DNA of 48,665 bases from Anaerolineae bacterium (GCA_016929795.1 JAFGIA010000308.1:1-48665); one strand, 5' to 3'; shown: positions 24,561 to 34,010, counted from the stretch's first letter. Notes: generated from the letters alone by a model not told the origin. Program-made: numbers and translations.

Positions 24561-25505
24561 ATGCCAGAGATCGAGAGGGTGGCGATCCTGGGCGCCGGCG
24601 CGATCGGCGCTTATTTCGCCACCCGCTTCTTTGAGACGCCCGGCTTTTCAACGGGGCTGATCGCGGGGGGCGCGCGGGGCGGCCGCCTGCGGCGTGACGG
24701 GCTGGTGGTGAACGACAAGGTGTACCAGATGCCGGTCCTCGACCCCGCTGCCCCCGGCCCCCCGGCCGACCTGATCCTGGTCGCCGTCAAGCACCACCAC
24801 CTACCCGAGGCGGTTCACGACCTGAAGCACCTGGTCGGCGACGAGACGAAGATCGTGTCGATGATGAATGGGCTCGACAGCGAAGAGACGATCGGCGCGC
24901 TGTACGGCAGGGAGCGGGTGCTGTATGGCGTGTGCGTGGGCATCGACGCGCTGCGGGAAGGGAACCGGGTCACCTATACTGTGCCGGGCAAGCACTACTT
25001 TGGCGAGGCGACGAACGATCCGCCGGGCGAGCGGGTGCGGCGCGTGCAGGCGGCCTTCCAGCGCGCGGGCATCCGCTACGAGACGCCGGCCGACATGATG
25101 CGCGTGCTGTGGTGGAAGTTCATGGTGAACGTGAGCATGAACCCCCCGTCGGCGGTGATGCGTGCCCCGTACGGCGTCTTTCAATCGTCGCCCGACGCCC
25201 AGGTGCTGATGGAGACGCTGATGCGCGAGGTGATCGCGCTGGCGCAGGCGGAGGGGGTGGCCCTGGGCGAGCAGGATATCGCCGATTGGTACGCGGTGCT
25301 GCCGACGCTGGCGCCAGCGGGCAAAACGTCGATGCACCAGGACGTGGAAGCAGGACGCCCAACCGAGATCGAGATGTTTGCCGGCAAGGTGGTGGCGCTG
25401 GGGGAGAAGCATGGGATCGCGACGCCGGGGAACGAGATGATGCTGCGGATGGTGCGGGCGATCGAGGAACAGGTACAACGCACCTCGGAGGTGCGTTGTA
25501 CCTGA
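24561..25505 (+). CDS. 2-dehydropantoate 2-reductase (PanE/ApbA) family protein
   Basis: The 314-residue protein has the NADP-binding ILGAGAIGAYFA at the N-terminus, VAVKHHHLPEAV, SMMNGLDSEE (the MNGL loop with the substrate-binding Asn), and VLWWKFMVNVSMNPPSAV with the catalytic-type Lys186. PanE reduces ketopantoate to pantoate for coenzyme A synthesis, but the family includes reductases of other 2-keto acids, so I give no symbol. AAAGGGG precedes the ATG. The last ten residues (QRTSEVRCT region) are encoded by a perfect palindrome that also supplies the stop codon, so the native C-terminus may have been replaced. Confidence 0.88.
   Translation: MPEIERVAILGAGAIGAYFATRFFETPGFSTGLIAGGARGGRLRRDGLVVNDKVYQMPVLDPAAPGPPADLILVAVKHHHLPEAVHDLKHLVGDETKIVSMMNGLDSEETIGALYGRERVLYGVCVGIDALREGNRVTYTVPGKHYFGEATNDPPGERVRRVQAAFQRAGIRYETPADMMRVLWWKFMVNVSMNPPSAVMRAPYGVFQSSPDAQVLMETLMREVIALAQAEGVALGEQDIADWYAVLPTLAPAGKTSMHQDVEAGRPTEIEMFAGKVVALGEKHGIATPGNEMMLRMVRAIEEQVQRTSEVRCT
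25470..25504. repeat. perfect 16-bp palindrome with 3-nt loop at the end of the panE-like gene
   Basis: CAGGTACAACGCACCT (25470-25485) and its exact complement (25489-25504) flank the loop CGG. It encodes the last residues of the PanE-like protein and reaches into the TGA at 25503-25505. It belongs to the same hairpin style as 2841-2873. Confidence 0.9.
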
Positions 25506-25522
25506 AGGGCGAGGGGTAAAAG

Positions 25523-28500
25523 ATGATCGACAGCAAGCTGACCGTCCGCCTTATTGTGTTGTGGCTGGCCGCCCTCAGCCTGCTGGCCATCCTGGCGCTC
25601 GCGGCGGCGGGCGCCGGCACGCGGGCCATGAGTGTGCCTGCCGCCCCGCCGGCTTGCCTGGGCGCCATGGCGGCGCTCACCTTCGACTATCGCTACGCCA
25701 CCGGCAGCGCCGAGCTCTCCGACCCGGACGGCGATGCGGAAGCGGGCAGCACGTACCGGTGGCTGGTGAACGGGACGGAGACGGAAGCGGGTGAGGTGGG
25801 CGAGGGGCTGCTGCTCCACCTGGACGGGGTAGCAAGTGGCGCCAATGGCGAGGCCCCCGACCTGGCACAGGGTGTGGGCTACCAGCCGGGCCGGTGGGGC
25901 CAGGCGCTGGCGCTGGCGGACGACGGCGCGCTGCGCTTTGGCCGCGAGGGCAACCTGGCGCTGAACGAGGGCACGCTCGAGCTGTGGGCCGCCCCGCGGG
26001 CCGACGGCGACGACCCGGTGTACGGCAGCCGCTGGCACGTGCTCTTTTTCTACCAGGCGCCGGACGGCGACTCGCTCACCATCGCCCAGGCGGCGGACAC
26101 GGGCATTGTGTACGCGGGCGGCACGGTGGACGGCGCGTGGCAGAGCGCCTACGGCGCGCGGGGCGACATGCGCGCCTGGCAGGCGGGCGAGTGGCACCAC
26201 CTGGCGTTTGCCTATTCGGCCAGCGGCAATTTCATGCGTTTTTACGTCGACGGGGTGCTGGCGGCCGACACGAATGAGGGGCATTATTGGCCGCCGTCGG
26301 CGGCAGGCACAGAGTTCTATGTCGGCGGCACGCGCTGGAACGAGGGCGCACACTATTTCGTCGACGAGGTACGGCTGTCGGGGCACGCGGCGACGGGCGA
26401 AGAGATCGCCAGCCGGGCAGAGCGCCCCGACCCGGCGGAAGCAAACGAGATGTGGCTGGCGACGGAGGCGCTGGCGGCGGGCGACGAGCTGGTGTACGAG
26501 TTCACGCCGGCGGCGGGCGGCGAGGCAGGCGCGCCGTGCGGCAGCACGGCCCTCACCTACCCCGGCATCCCGGTGACGAATCCCGATCCGCCGACGACGC
26601 TGCTGCCGGCCGGCACGACGCAGTTGAGCCTGAGCGTCGAGTCGATCGAGGCCACGGCATGTGCCTATGCCCTGGGCGGGCCGCTGGTGTATGGCGACAT
26701 GACGCCATTCGACGCCGGGGCAGGCACGACCCTCCACCACACGCTCATCCCCGGCCTCGATCCCAACCCGAACGTGGTGAACGACGTGTATGTGCGGTGC
26801 GCCGCGCACCCCGATTTTCTGCTGCCACTGCACTACCGCAGCCTGTCGGCGGCGGACCCGGGCTATCCGCGCGCGGGCAACCTGTGGGGCTGGTGGGGGT
26901 TCGCCGACCAGGGGCTGCCGTACATGGCGCGCATCGACCTGTGGCTGGGGGCCGACGGGCTGGGCGCGGAGCAGATCGTGGCGCTGCGCGGGCTCAACCC
27001 CGACGTGCGCGTGCTGACGTCGATCAATGCCGTGGAGAACAACGACCTGTCGCACCCGGGCTGCGCCGGGTGCGCGGGTGACGCGTGCGAGAGCTGGTAC
27101 CTGAAGGACGTGAATGGCCAAAAGATCGAGGTGTGGCCCGGCTCCTACCGGATCAACCTGACCAAGGTCGAGGTGGCCGAGTACCAGGGGTGTTACGCCT
27201 ACCAGTCGTGGCTGGCGAGCGGCTACCAGGCCGACGGCGTCTTTTTCGACAATGTGATGACGTCACAGTCGTGGCTGACGCACGATATCTATGGCCACCC
27301 GATCGCGATCGACGCCGACGAGGATGGCGTGGCCGACGACCCGGCGGCGCTCGACGCGGCGTGGCAGGCGGGCGTGTTGCACGAGATCGAGACGTTCCGG
27401 CAGCTTATGCCGCACGCGGTGGCCAGCAGCCACAGCACCGATATCTACCAGCCGGGCATCGCCAGTCTGTTCAACGGGATCAGCATCGGCTTTTCGACGG
27501 CGAACGTGCTGGAGGGTGAGGAGGCATTCAGTGACCTGCTGGCGCGCTACCACGACTGGCTGCGCCTGGCCGTGGAGCCGGCGACGACCATGATCGAGTC
27601 GTCGCCGCTGGACGACATGGCCTACGGCTATGATTACGAGCCACTGTCCAAGATCCTGCCGTCCACGCTCGAGTTCGCGCGCAACTACACACCCTGGATG
27701 CGCTTTGGGCTGGCGCTGACGCTGATGGACGATGGCTATTTTGCCCACGAGTTTGGCGACACGTGGCACGGCAACGACTGGTGGTACGACGAGCTCGACT
27801 TTGACCTGGGCCATCCACTCGGGCCGGCAGAGCGAGTGGCCCTGGACGGCCCCCCGCCGGAAAACCTGGTGGAGAATGGGGGCTTTGAGCAAGAGATCGC
27901 CTACCCGTGGCACCTGTGGGCCAACACAGGGACAGGCTGCGCAGCGACGGTGACGCGCGACACGGCCGACGCGGCGACGGGCAGCGCCTCGGCGCGCATC
28001 GACGTCGCCGCCACGTCGGGTACCGACTGGCACATCGAGTTTGCCCAGTACGAGCGGTCGCTGGCGCAGGGCACGGCCTACGACGTCACCTTTTGGGCGA
28101 GGAGCGATACGCCGCGCATGATTACGCTGAGCGCGCAGCAGGGGAGCGCGCCATGGGACAATTATGGGCTGTGGCGCCGGGTGGAGATCGGCACCGGGTG
28201 GCAGGAGCATGCCATGTCGTTCGAGGCCAACGCGACAGCCGGCGACGCGCGCCTCCAGTTCCTCGTGGGCCAGGCGACGGGCAGCGTGTGGCTGGACGAG
28301 GTGCGCCTCAGCGTGCGCCCGCCCGACGTCTACCGCCGGGCGTTCGACCAGGGCCTGGTGCTGCTCAACGGCACGCGTGAGCCGCAGACGATCGACGTGG
28401 GGCCCGGCTACAAACGGCTGGCAGGCAGCCAGGCGCCGCGCGAAGAAACAATCCTGGACGACGCGGGGCCCGGCTTGGCCGTGACGGGCACGTGGACCGA

Positions 28501-29062
28501 GACGACGTACGACAGCGGCGAGTGGCAGGCCACCGGCCCCTTCTATCACGACTGGGGGGCGGGCTGCCACGAGCATTCGGGCACGACGGGCGAGGCACGC
28601 TGGAGCCTGCCCATCGCGGCGGCGGACGTCTATACGATCACAGCCTGGTGGCCTGCGGCGCCCGAGGCGGCGGGCTGGAGCGCCAACGCGCGCTATGAAG
28701 TGGTCGCCGGCGGCCAGGTGGTCGCGACGCAGGTGCTCGACCAGCGCAGCGGCGGCGACGAATGGCACCTCGTGGGCGAGGTGGCTCTCTCACCGGGCGA
28801 CGCGGCCTATGTGCGGCTGAGCTGTCCGGGCGCGTGCATCGCCGATGCGCTCCACATCCGGTCGCGGGCGAGATACAACGACGGGTCGCCGGCGGCAGAG
28901 GTGACGCTGGCACCGATGGATGGCATTGTGCTGCGGCGTGCGGGCGAGTTTGAGGCTTACCTGCCGGTGGTCATGGCAAACTCGGTGGGGGTTGCTTCGC
29001 TGCGCTCGCAAGGACAATCATCTGGGCGCGGTAACCGCGCCCCTACGGCCGTGGTGCACTAG
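25523..29062 (+). CDS. large secreted glycosidase-like protein with LamG, CBM and golvesin-like domains
   Basis: The protein has 1179 residues. An N-terminal hydrophobic helix (about 8-32) is a signal or anchor. Residues about 108-302 form a LamG/concanavalin-like domain (GRWGQALALADDGALRFG, AGEWHHLAFAYSASG, VDEVRLSG). Residues about 407-770 look like a TIM-barrel putative glycosidase (GYQADGVFFDNVMTSQSW, DDGYFAHEFGDTWHG), a group often found in Chloroflexota. Residues about 782-933 are CBM4/9-like (ENGGFEQEIAYPWHLW, VWLDEVRLSVRP) and about 973-1120 golvesin-like (TYDSGEWQATGPFYHDWG). The chain reaches EAYLPVVMANS, a YLP-type C-terminal motif, and then runs into repeat DNA that adds about 24 residues. 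Likely role: binding and cleaving extracellular polysaccharide. The catalytic residues cannot be named with confidence. Confidence 0.8.
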   Translation: MIDSKLTVRLIVLWLAALSLLAILALAAAGAGTRAMSVPAAPPACLGAMAALTFDYRYATGSAELSDPDGDAEAGSTYRWLVNGTETEAGEVGEGLLLHLDGVASGANGEAPDLAQGVGYQPGRWGQALALADDGALRFGREGNLALNEGTLELWAAPRADGDDPVYGSRWHVLFFYQAPDGDSLTIAQAADTGIVYAGGTVDGAWQSAYGARGDMRAWQAGEWHHLAFAYSASGNFMRFYVDGVLAADTNEGHYWPPSAAGTEFYVGGTRWNEGAHYFVDEVRLSGHAATGEEIASRAERPDPAEANEMWLATEALAAGDELVYEFTPAAGGEAGAPCGSTALTYPGIPVTNPDPPTTLLPAGTTQLSLSVESIEATACAYALGGPLVYGDMTPFDAGAGTTLHHTLIPGLDPNPNVVNDVYVRCAAHPDFLLPLHYRSLSAADPGYPRAGNLWGWWGFADQGLPYMARIDLWLGADGLGAEQIVALRGLNPDVRVLTSINAVENNDLSHPGCAGCAGDACESWYLKDVNGQKIEVWPGSYRINLTKVEVAEYQGCYAYQSWLASGYQADGVFFDNVMTSQSWLTHDIYGHPIAIDADEDGVADDPAALDAAWQAGVLHEIETFRQLMPHAVASSHSTDIYQPGIASLFNGISIGFSTANVLEGEEAFSDLLARYHDWLRLAVEPATTMIESSPLDDMAYGYDYEPLSKILPSTLEFARNYTPWMRFGLALTLMDDGYFAHEFGDTWHGNDWWYDELDFDLGHPLGPAERVALDGPPPENLVENGGFEQEIAYPWHLWANTGTGCAATVTRDTADAATGSASARIDVAATSGTDWHIEFAQYERSLAQGTAYDVTFWARSDTPRMITLSAQQGSAPWDNYGLWRRVEIGTGWQEHAMSFEANATAGDARLQFLVGQATGSVWLDEVRLSVRPPDVYRRAFDQGLVLLNGTREPQTIDVGPGYKRLAGSQAPREETILDDAGPGLAVTGTWTETTYDSGEWQATGPFYHDWGAGCHEHSGTTGEARWSLPIAAADVYTITAWWPAAPEAAGWSANARYEVVAGGQVVATQVLDQRSGGDEWHLVGEVALSPGDAAYVRLSCPGACIADALHIRSRARYNDGSPAAEVTLAPMDGIVLRRAGEFEAYLPVVMANSVGVASLRSQGQSSGRGNRAPTAVVH
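28991..29046. repeat. composite repeat fragment at the end of the giant secreted protein gene
   Basis: 28991-29014 resembles an arm of the element at 9485-9586. It is followed by GGGCGCGG (29024-29031), loop TAA, and CCGCGCCC (29035-29042). The downstream half, CCGCGCCCCTAC, also occurs at 31401-31412. The sequence is translated as the last residues of the upstream gene. Confidence 0.75.
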
Positions 29063-29075
29063 ACGGGAACAGGAC

Positions 29076-31349
29076 GTGTTGTCACTTTTGATCCGGCTGC
29101 TGCGGCGGCTGGAGCCACGCGAGGGGTGGCTCCCCTTTCTCCTCACCCTGGTGGCGGCGCTCTGCCTGCCGGCGGCGCTGCTCGAATCGCCGAGCGGCGC
29201 GGCTGACCTGCGGCTGCTCGGAATCAGCGCACTGGCGGTGGTCGCGGGGCTGTGGCTGGCGCGCACGCGGCTAAGCACAGGCGCCGTGGCGATCGTGGCG
29301 GCACTGCTCGGAAGCGCGGTCGCTCTCGTGTCGGCCGCACGCGTCGTCCCACCCCTAGGCGTGATATGGCAAGGGCCGCAGATCGCTGCCGCTTATACGT
29401 GGCAGCAGATCGAGCTGTTCGGCATCCGCCTCTGGAGCTGGGCACACCAGGCGACAGCGGGCACAGACGCCGCCCACGATACGATTGCGCTCGAGCTGGG
29501 CCTGTCGCTCCTGGTGTGGGCCGTCGGGCTGGTGACTGCGTGGCAGGTCTACCGCCGCAGCTCGGGCTGGCGCGCGGTGGCGGCGGGTGGGATCGCGGTC
29601 AGCCTGACTGCCTTTTTCCTGGGTGGGCTGACGCTGTTCTATTTTTATGTCTATCTAGTCGTCGCCTTTTCCCTGGTGGCCATCTGCCGGCTGTGGCGCC
29701 AGCGGGCACGGTGGGAAAGGAGCGGCACCGACTACCCGGGCAGCCTGGGCGCCGACGTGGCGACGGCACTCGCGCCATGGCTGTTGGTCGTCCTTGCCCT
29801 GGCGGCAGTGTGGCCGACACTGCGCGTGCAGAGCATCCAGGCCGCCTTCTGGCGACAGATGGAAGGGCCGTGGGCCAGGATCGAGTCGGCCGCCGAGCGA
29901 TTCGTCGGGCCGATCGAGAGCGACTACCGCGTGCCGGGCGCTGCCGGCAGGGGGCGTGACGGGACGGGCGGCGAGCTGCCCCAGGTGCACCTGCTGGGCG
30001 GCGGCCCGGACCTCGACGAGACGCTGATATTCACTGTGTCGACAAACGATCTACCGCCGGCGGTCACAGAAGAGGAATCCACGCCCTCCCACCCGCGCCG
30101 TTACTGGCGGCGGGCCACCTACGACGTGTACACAGGGCTGGGCTGGGCCAACAGCGAGGTACAGGTGGAGACGGTGCGCGCGGGCCAGGCACTAGCGCGC
30201 AGCCTGCCGCCGGGCGCCAACCTGGTGCAGCAGTTCGAGCTGCAGAGCAGAGACGGCCGGCTCTATGCAGCCAACACACCCGCCTGGCTCGACGTGCCCC
30301 TCACCGCGCGGTGGCGTGCGCCGGGCGACCTGATAGAGATGGCCGGCGATGCCGAGCGCTACGCGGTGGTGTCGCGCGTGCCCGAGCCGACGGTCGACGC
30401 GCTGCGGGCGAGCGCGGCGCTGACAAGCACCCGCCCCACGCCCCTCGCCGGGCGCTACCTGACGCTTCCGGAGAGCCTGCCACCGCGCGTGGTGGCGCTG
30501 GCGCGCGAGGTGGTGGGCGACGCGCCGACGCGCTACGATGCGGCCTACCGGCTGGAGCGCTACCTGCGCACCTACCCTTACGAGCTCGACCTGCCCGAGC
30601 CACCAGACGACCGCGACCTGGTAGATTATTTCCTGTTCGACAGGCAAGAGGGATATTGCGACTATACTGCATCGGCGCTGGTAGTGATGGCGCGGGCGGT
30701 GGGCGTGCCGGCCCGGCTGGCGACGGGATATGCCCAGGGCACGTACGAGCCCGAAGCGCACCGCTGGGTGGTGACGGCCGAGAATGGCCACTCGTGGCCC
30801 GAGATCTATTTCGACGGCATCGGCTGGGTCGAGTTCGAGCCGACGGCGGGCCAGGTGGCGCTGGTGCGGCCAGGAAGCGCAGCGGAGGCGGAAACGCTGC
30901 CCCCGCCGCTGCCGCCACACCCGCCGCGCTGGTGGCAGAGGGTGCCGTGGGGGCTGGTCGCGCTGGTGGGCAGCGTGGTGGGGCTCGTCGTGCTCCTCAC
31001 CTGGTTGTGGCGCCCCCCTCGCCCGGCCGCAAGTGGGACGCTGGTGCAGGACCGCTACGCGCGCCTGCTACGCTGGGGGGCGCGCCTGCGCCACCCGCTG
31101 CGCGACGGGCAGACACCGCACGAGTATGGACAATCGCTTGGGACATCGCTGCGGGCACGCGGCAGTCGAGCACGTTGGGCCCGTGCCCGTCGAGCAGCCA
31201 AGGAGGCACCCGCCGACGTGGACGACCTGGTCGCAGCTTTTGTCGAGTCGCGCTACAGCCCTCACCCGACGCCGGAGCGGACGACGTGGCGCATCCACGC
31301 ACTGTGGGTGCGGCTGCGCCGGCATCTGCTGTCGCTGTGGCTGCGATAA
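29076..31349 (+). CDS. TgpA-type membrane transglutaminase-like protease (DUF3488/DUF4129)
   Basis: The 757-residue protein has about seven N-terminal membrane helices (up to about 250), an extracytoplasmic transglutaminase core and a further helix near 627-650 before a cytoplasmic DUF4129-like tail. The catalytic triad is visible: Cys528 in QEGYCDYTAS, His572 in AENGHSWPEIYF and Asp580. RLATGYAQG between them is also conserved. TgpA-like proteins are envelope cysteine proteases or cross-linkers, often next to MoxR ATPases; none is adjacent here. The GTG at 29076 follows the repeat-extended end of the upstream gene and gives a sensible basic N-terminus (LIRLLRRLEPREG). Confidence 0.92.
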   Translation: MLSLLIRLLRRLEPREGWLPFLLTLVAALCLPAALLESPSGAADLRLLGISALAVVAGLWLARTRLSTGAVAIVAALLGSAVALVSAARVVPPLGVIWQGPQIAAAYTWQQIELFGIRLWSWAHQATAGTDAAHDTIALELGLSLLVWAVGLVTAWQVYRRSSGWRAVAAGGIAVSLTAFFLGGLTLFYFYVYLVVAFSLVAICRLWRQRARWERSGTDYPGSLGADVATALAPWLLVVLALAAVWPTLRVQSIQAAFWRQMEGPWARIESAAERFVGPIESDYRVPGAAGRGRDGTGGELPQVHLLGGGPDLDETLIFTVSTNDLPPAVTEEESTPSHPRRYWRRATYDVYTGLGWANSEVQVETVRAGQALARSLPPGANLVQQFELQSRDGRLYAANTPAWLDVPLTARWRAPGDLIEMAGDAERYAVVSRVPEPTVDALRASAALTSTRPTPLAGRYLTLPESLPPRVVALAREVVGDAPTRYDAAYRLERYLRTYPYELDLPEPPDDRDLVDYFLFDRQEGYCDYTASALVVMARAVGVPARLATGYAQGTYEPEAHRWVVTAENGHSWPEIYFDGIGWVEFEPTAGQVALVRPGSAAEAETLPPPLPPHPPRWWQRVPWGLVALVGSVVGLVVLLTWLWRPPRPAASGTLVQDRYARLLRWGARLRHPLRDGQTPHEYGQSLGTSLRARGSRARWARARRAAKEAPADVDDLVAAFVESRYSPHPTPERTTWRIHALWVRLRRHLLSLWLR

Positions 31350-31387
31350 ACCCAATTGCCCACGAAAACAACGTTCTGCTTCGGCGC

Positions 31388-31410
31388 AGGGGCGCGGTGA
31401 CCGCGCCCCT
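31388..31410. repeat. perfect 10-bp palindrome with 3-nt loop
   Basis: AGGGGCGCGG (31388-31397) and CCGCGCCCCT (31401-31410) flank the loop TGA. It is 38 bases past the TgpA-like stop and may act as a terminator. It shares its right half with the copy at 29035-29046. Confidence 0.85.
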
Positions 31411-31474
31411 ACAGCCGACCAGGATCGGGTACCGGAAGGGTTATGTATAGTATTGCCGAAGTCAAGCCCCCAAT

Positions 31475-31502
31475 TTACAAATCGCCACTTTCCGACTATA
31501 AT
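31475..31502 (+). promoter_or_regulatory. promoter of the Lon-like protease gene
   Basis: TTACAA (31475-31480), a 16-bp spacer and TATAAT (31497-31502). The start would be near 31509. The leader of about 25 nt carries a strong AGGAGG site (31516-31521) before the ATG at 31534. Confidence 0.75.
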
Positions 31503-31533
31503 CGCCCCGAATATCAGGAGGCGACAACACGGC

Positions 31534-33969
31534 ATGACGGACCAAGAACAGAAGCTCAAGCCCGAACAACTGACTAACCGCTGCGATGCGGGCATCTTTG
31601 AATTCGAGACGACAGAATCGCTGGCAGGCGCGGTGTCGGTCATCGGTCAGGACAGGGCGGTAAACGCCATTGACTTTGGCATCCACGTGCCCGGCTCGGG
31701 GTTTAACATCTTTGCCCTGGGCCTGAGCGGCACGGGCCGCACCACCACCATCCGCACCACCCTGGTGCCGGCGGCGGCGGCGCAGCCAGTGCCGGGCGAC
31801 TGGGTATATGTAAACCACTTTGCCGATCCGAACCGGCCGCGCGCCATCACCCTGCCCGCCGGCCACGCCGCCCGGTTCCGGCGCGAGATGGAAGAGCTGA
31901 TTGACGACCTGATGCGCGAGATCCCACGCATCTTTGAAAGCGAGGAGTATGAAGAGCAGCGCGAAGAGATCCTGCAAGAAGCGGAGCGCCGGCGCAACGA
32001 GGCATTGGGGCAGCTCGAGCGCGAGGTGAATAGCCAGGGGTTCGCGCTGCTGACCAGCAGCACAGGATTGGCCCTGGCGCCTGTGATCCACGGGCAAGTG
32101 ATCACCCCCGAGACAAGGCACCAGATCGACGAAGCGACGGCGCGCAGCCTCGAGGCACGCCAGGCCGAGCTGCGCGACAAGATCCTGGACACGATGCGCA
32201 GCGTGCGCAACCTGGAAAAAGCAACCAAGCATGCGCTGCAAGAGATGGACCGCCAGGTGGCAGCGTTCGCCGTCGACCAGATCGCGGCTGACCTGAAGGC
32301 GGCATGGGCCGAGATCCCCGAGGTGGTGGCCTATCTCGACGAGGTAGAAGCCGACGTCGTGGAGCACGTCGCTCGTTTTCGCGCACCGGAGGAGAGTGAG
32401 CAGGAGAGTGCCCCGCACCTGCGCGACCCCGACGCTGACGGGTTTCTCAATCGTTACCGGGTGAACGTCCTGGTCGACTGCAGCGAGCAGGAAGGCGGAC
32501 CTGTCGTCTTTGAGGTGAATCCGACCTATGGCAACCTGCTGGGGCGGATCGAGCATCGCGCCGAGATGGGCGCGCTCGTCACCGATTTCACCATGATCAA
32601 GGCCGGCGCGCTCCACCGAGCAAACGGCGGCTACCTGATCCTGGAGGCGGAGCCGCTGCTCGACAGCCACCTGGCGTGGGAGGCGCTCAAACGGGCACTG
32701 AAAAATCGCCAGATCCGCACCGAAGAGGTGGGGAGCCAGATGCAACTGGTGTCGACCACCACGCTCGAGCCAGAGCCGATCCCGCTCGACGTGAAAGTGG
32801 TACTGATCGGCGACCCATGGACCTATTACGGCCTGTACGAATACGACGGCGATTTTCGGAAACTGTTCAAGGTGCAGGCCGACTTTGGGGACACGTTCGA
32901 GCGTACGCCGGAAACGATGCACTGCTACGCGGAGTTCATCGCGGCGCGCTGCCACGAAGAGGGACTGCTGCCTTTCGACCGCGAGGCGGTGGCGCGCATC
33001 GTCGAGTTCGGCTCGCGGCTGGCAGAGCACCAGCAAAAGCTGTCGACGCGCTTTGGCGACATTGCCGACCTGGTACGTGAGGCGGCGTTCTGGGCAAGGC
33101 GGGCGGAGCGCGAGCGGACCACGGCGGCCGACGTATCGAAGGCTATCGACCAGCGCACCTACCGCGCCAACAGGGCTGAAGAAGAGATCCAGGAACGGAT
33201 CGACGAGGGCTCGCTGCGCATCCACCTGTCGGGCGAGGCAATTGGCCAGGTGAATGGCCTGACGATCCTGTCGCTGGGCAACTATGACTTTGGCCGCCCA
33301 TCGCGCATCACCGCGCGCACCTACACAGGCAAAGAGGGCGTGGTGTCACTCGACAGAGAAGCCAAGCTGAGTGGGCGGATCTATGACAAGGGGCTGCTCA
33401 CGCTGAACGGCTACCTGGGCGGCAAATACGCGCTCGATCTGCCCCTCAACCTGTCGGCAACGATCTCGCTCGAGCAGTCGTACGACGAGGTCGAGGGCGA
33501 CAGCGCCAGCTCGACCGAGCTGTACGCCCTGCTCAGCAGCCTGGCCGGGGTGCCGATCCAGCAGGGGATCGCCGTCACCGGCTCGGTGGACCAGCAGGGC
33601 AACGTGCAGCCCGTGGGCGGTGTCAACGAAAAGGTGGAAGGCTTTTTCGACACGTGCCGCAGCCACGGGCTGACTGGCGACCAGGGGGTGATGATCCCGG
33701 CGGCGAATCGGGTGAACCTGATGCTGCGCGACGACTTGGTGCAGGCGGTGGCAGAAGGGCGCTTTCAGATCTATGCCGTGGACAATGTCGACGAGGGCCT
33801 GGAAATCCTGACAGGCATCCCTGCCGGGACGCTGGGGGCCGACGGCAGCTATCCCGAGGACACACTCCACGACCGGGTCATGGCGCGCCTGGATGACATT
33901 GCAGAAAACCTGAAGCACGAAGAGGAAGAGGGGGAGGGGGAGGACGATCCCCCGAGCCAGGAAGCGTAG
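31534..33969 (+). CDS. Lon-like AAA+ protease (AAA_32/LonC-type)
   Basis: The 811-residue protein has the layout of the LonC/AAA_32 group. The N-terminal ATPase part has GLSGTGRTTTIR, where the Walker A Lys is replaced by Arg69, then a long coiled-coil-like insertion (about 120-260) and GGYLILEAEPLL in the Walker B place. The C-terminal Lon protease domain has DSAS with catalytic Ser657 and VNEKVEG with catalytic Lys700, giving the Ser-Lys dyad. Some LonC enzymes work without ATP, and the altered P-loop fits that. It is cytoplasmic and degrades unfolded proteins. The ATG at 31534 is fixed by its promoter and AGGAGG. The acidic tail (EEEEGEGEDD) is typical. Confidence 0.93.
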   Translation: MTDQEQKLKPEQLTNRCDAGIFEFETTESLAGAVSVIGQDRAVNAIDFGIHVPGSGFNIFALGLSGTGRTTTIRTTLVPAAAAQPVPGDWVYVNHFADPNRPRAITLPAGHAARFRREMEELIDDLMREIPRIFESEEYEEQREEILQEAERRRNEALGQLEREVNSQGFALLTSSTGLALAPVIHGQVITPETRHQIDEATARSLEARQAELRDKILDTMRSVRNLEKATKHALQEMDRQVAAFAVDQIAADLKAAWAEIPEVVAYLDEVEADVVEHVARFRAPEESEQESAPHLRDPDADGFLNRYRVNVLVDCSEQEGGPVVFEVNPTYGNLLGRIEHRAEMGALVTDFTMIKAGALHRANGGYLILEAEPLLDSHLAWEALKRALKNRQIRTEEVGSQMQLVSTTTLEPEPIPLDVKVVLIGDPWTYYGLYEYDGDFRKLFKVQADFGDTFERTPETMHCYAEFIAARCHEEGLLPFDREAVARIVEFGSRLAEHQQKLSTRFGDIADLVREAAFWARRAERERTTAADVSKAIDQRTYRANRAEEEIQERIDEGSLRIHLSGEAIGQVNGLTILSLGNYDFGRPSRITARTYTGKEGVVSLDREAKLSGRIYDKGLLTLNGYLGGKYALDLPLNLSATISLEQSYDEVEGDSASSTELYALLSSLAGVPIQQGIAVTGSVDQQGNVQPVGGVNEKVEGFFDTCRSHGLTGDQGVMIPAANRVNLMLRDDLVQAVAEGRFQIYAVDNVDEGLEILTGIPAGTLGADGSYPEDTLHDRVMARLDDIAENLKHEEEEGEGEDDPPSQEA

Positions 33970-33972
33970 CTC

Positions 33973-34010
33973 GTGATGCGTGATGCGTGATACGTGGCAT
34001 CACGCATCAC
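33973..34010. terminator. inverted repeat between convergent genes
   Basis: GTGATGCGTGATGC (33973-33986) and its exact complement (33997-34010) flank a 10-nt loop. It lies between the Lon-like stop and the MFS stop and covers the latter. Probably it stops transcription from both sides, although it lacks T-runs. Confidence 0.65.

Noticed and set aside
25181..28768. Long minus-strand open frames opposite the panE-like and giant glycosidase-like genes
   Set aside because: They have composition typical of GC-rich antisense frames and contain no recognisable domain; the plus-strand genes are well supported.
30784..31533. An upstream extension of the Lon-like gene by 250 codons
   Set aside because: It overlaps the transglutaminase gene out of frame and lies before the promoter at 31475-31502; the ATG at 31534 has AGGAGG.
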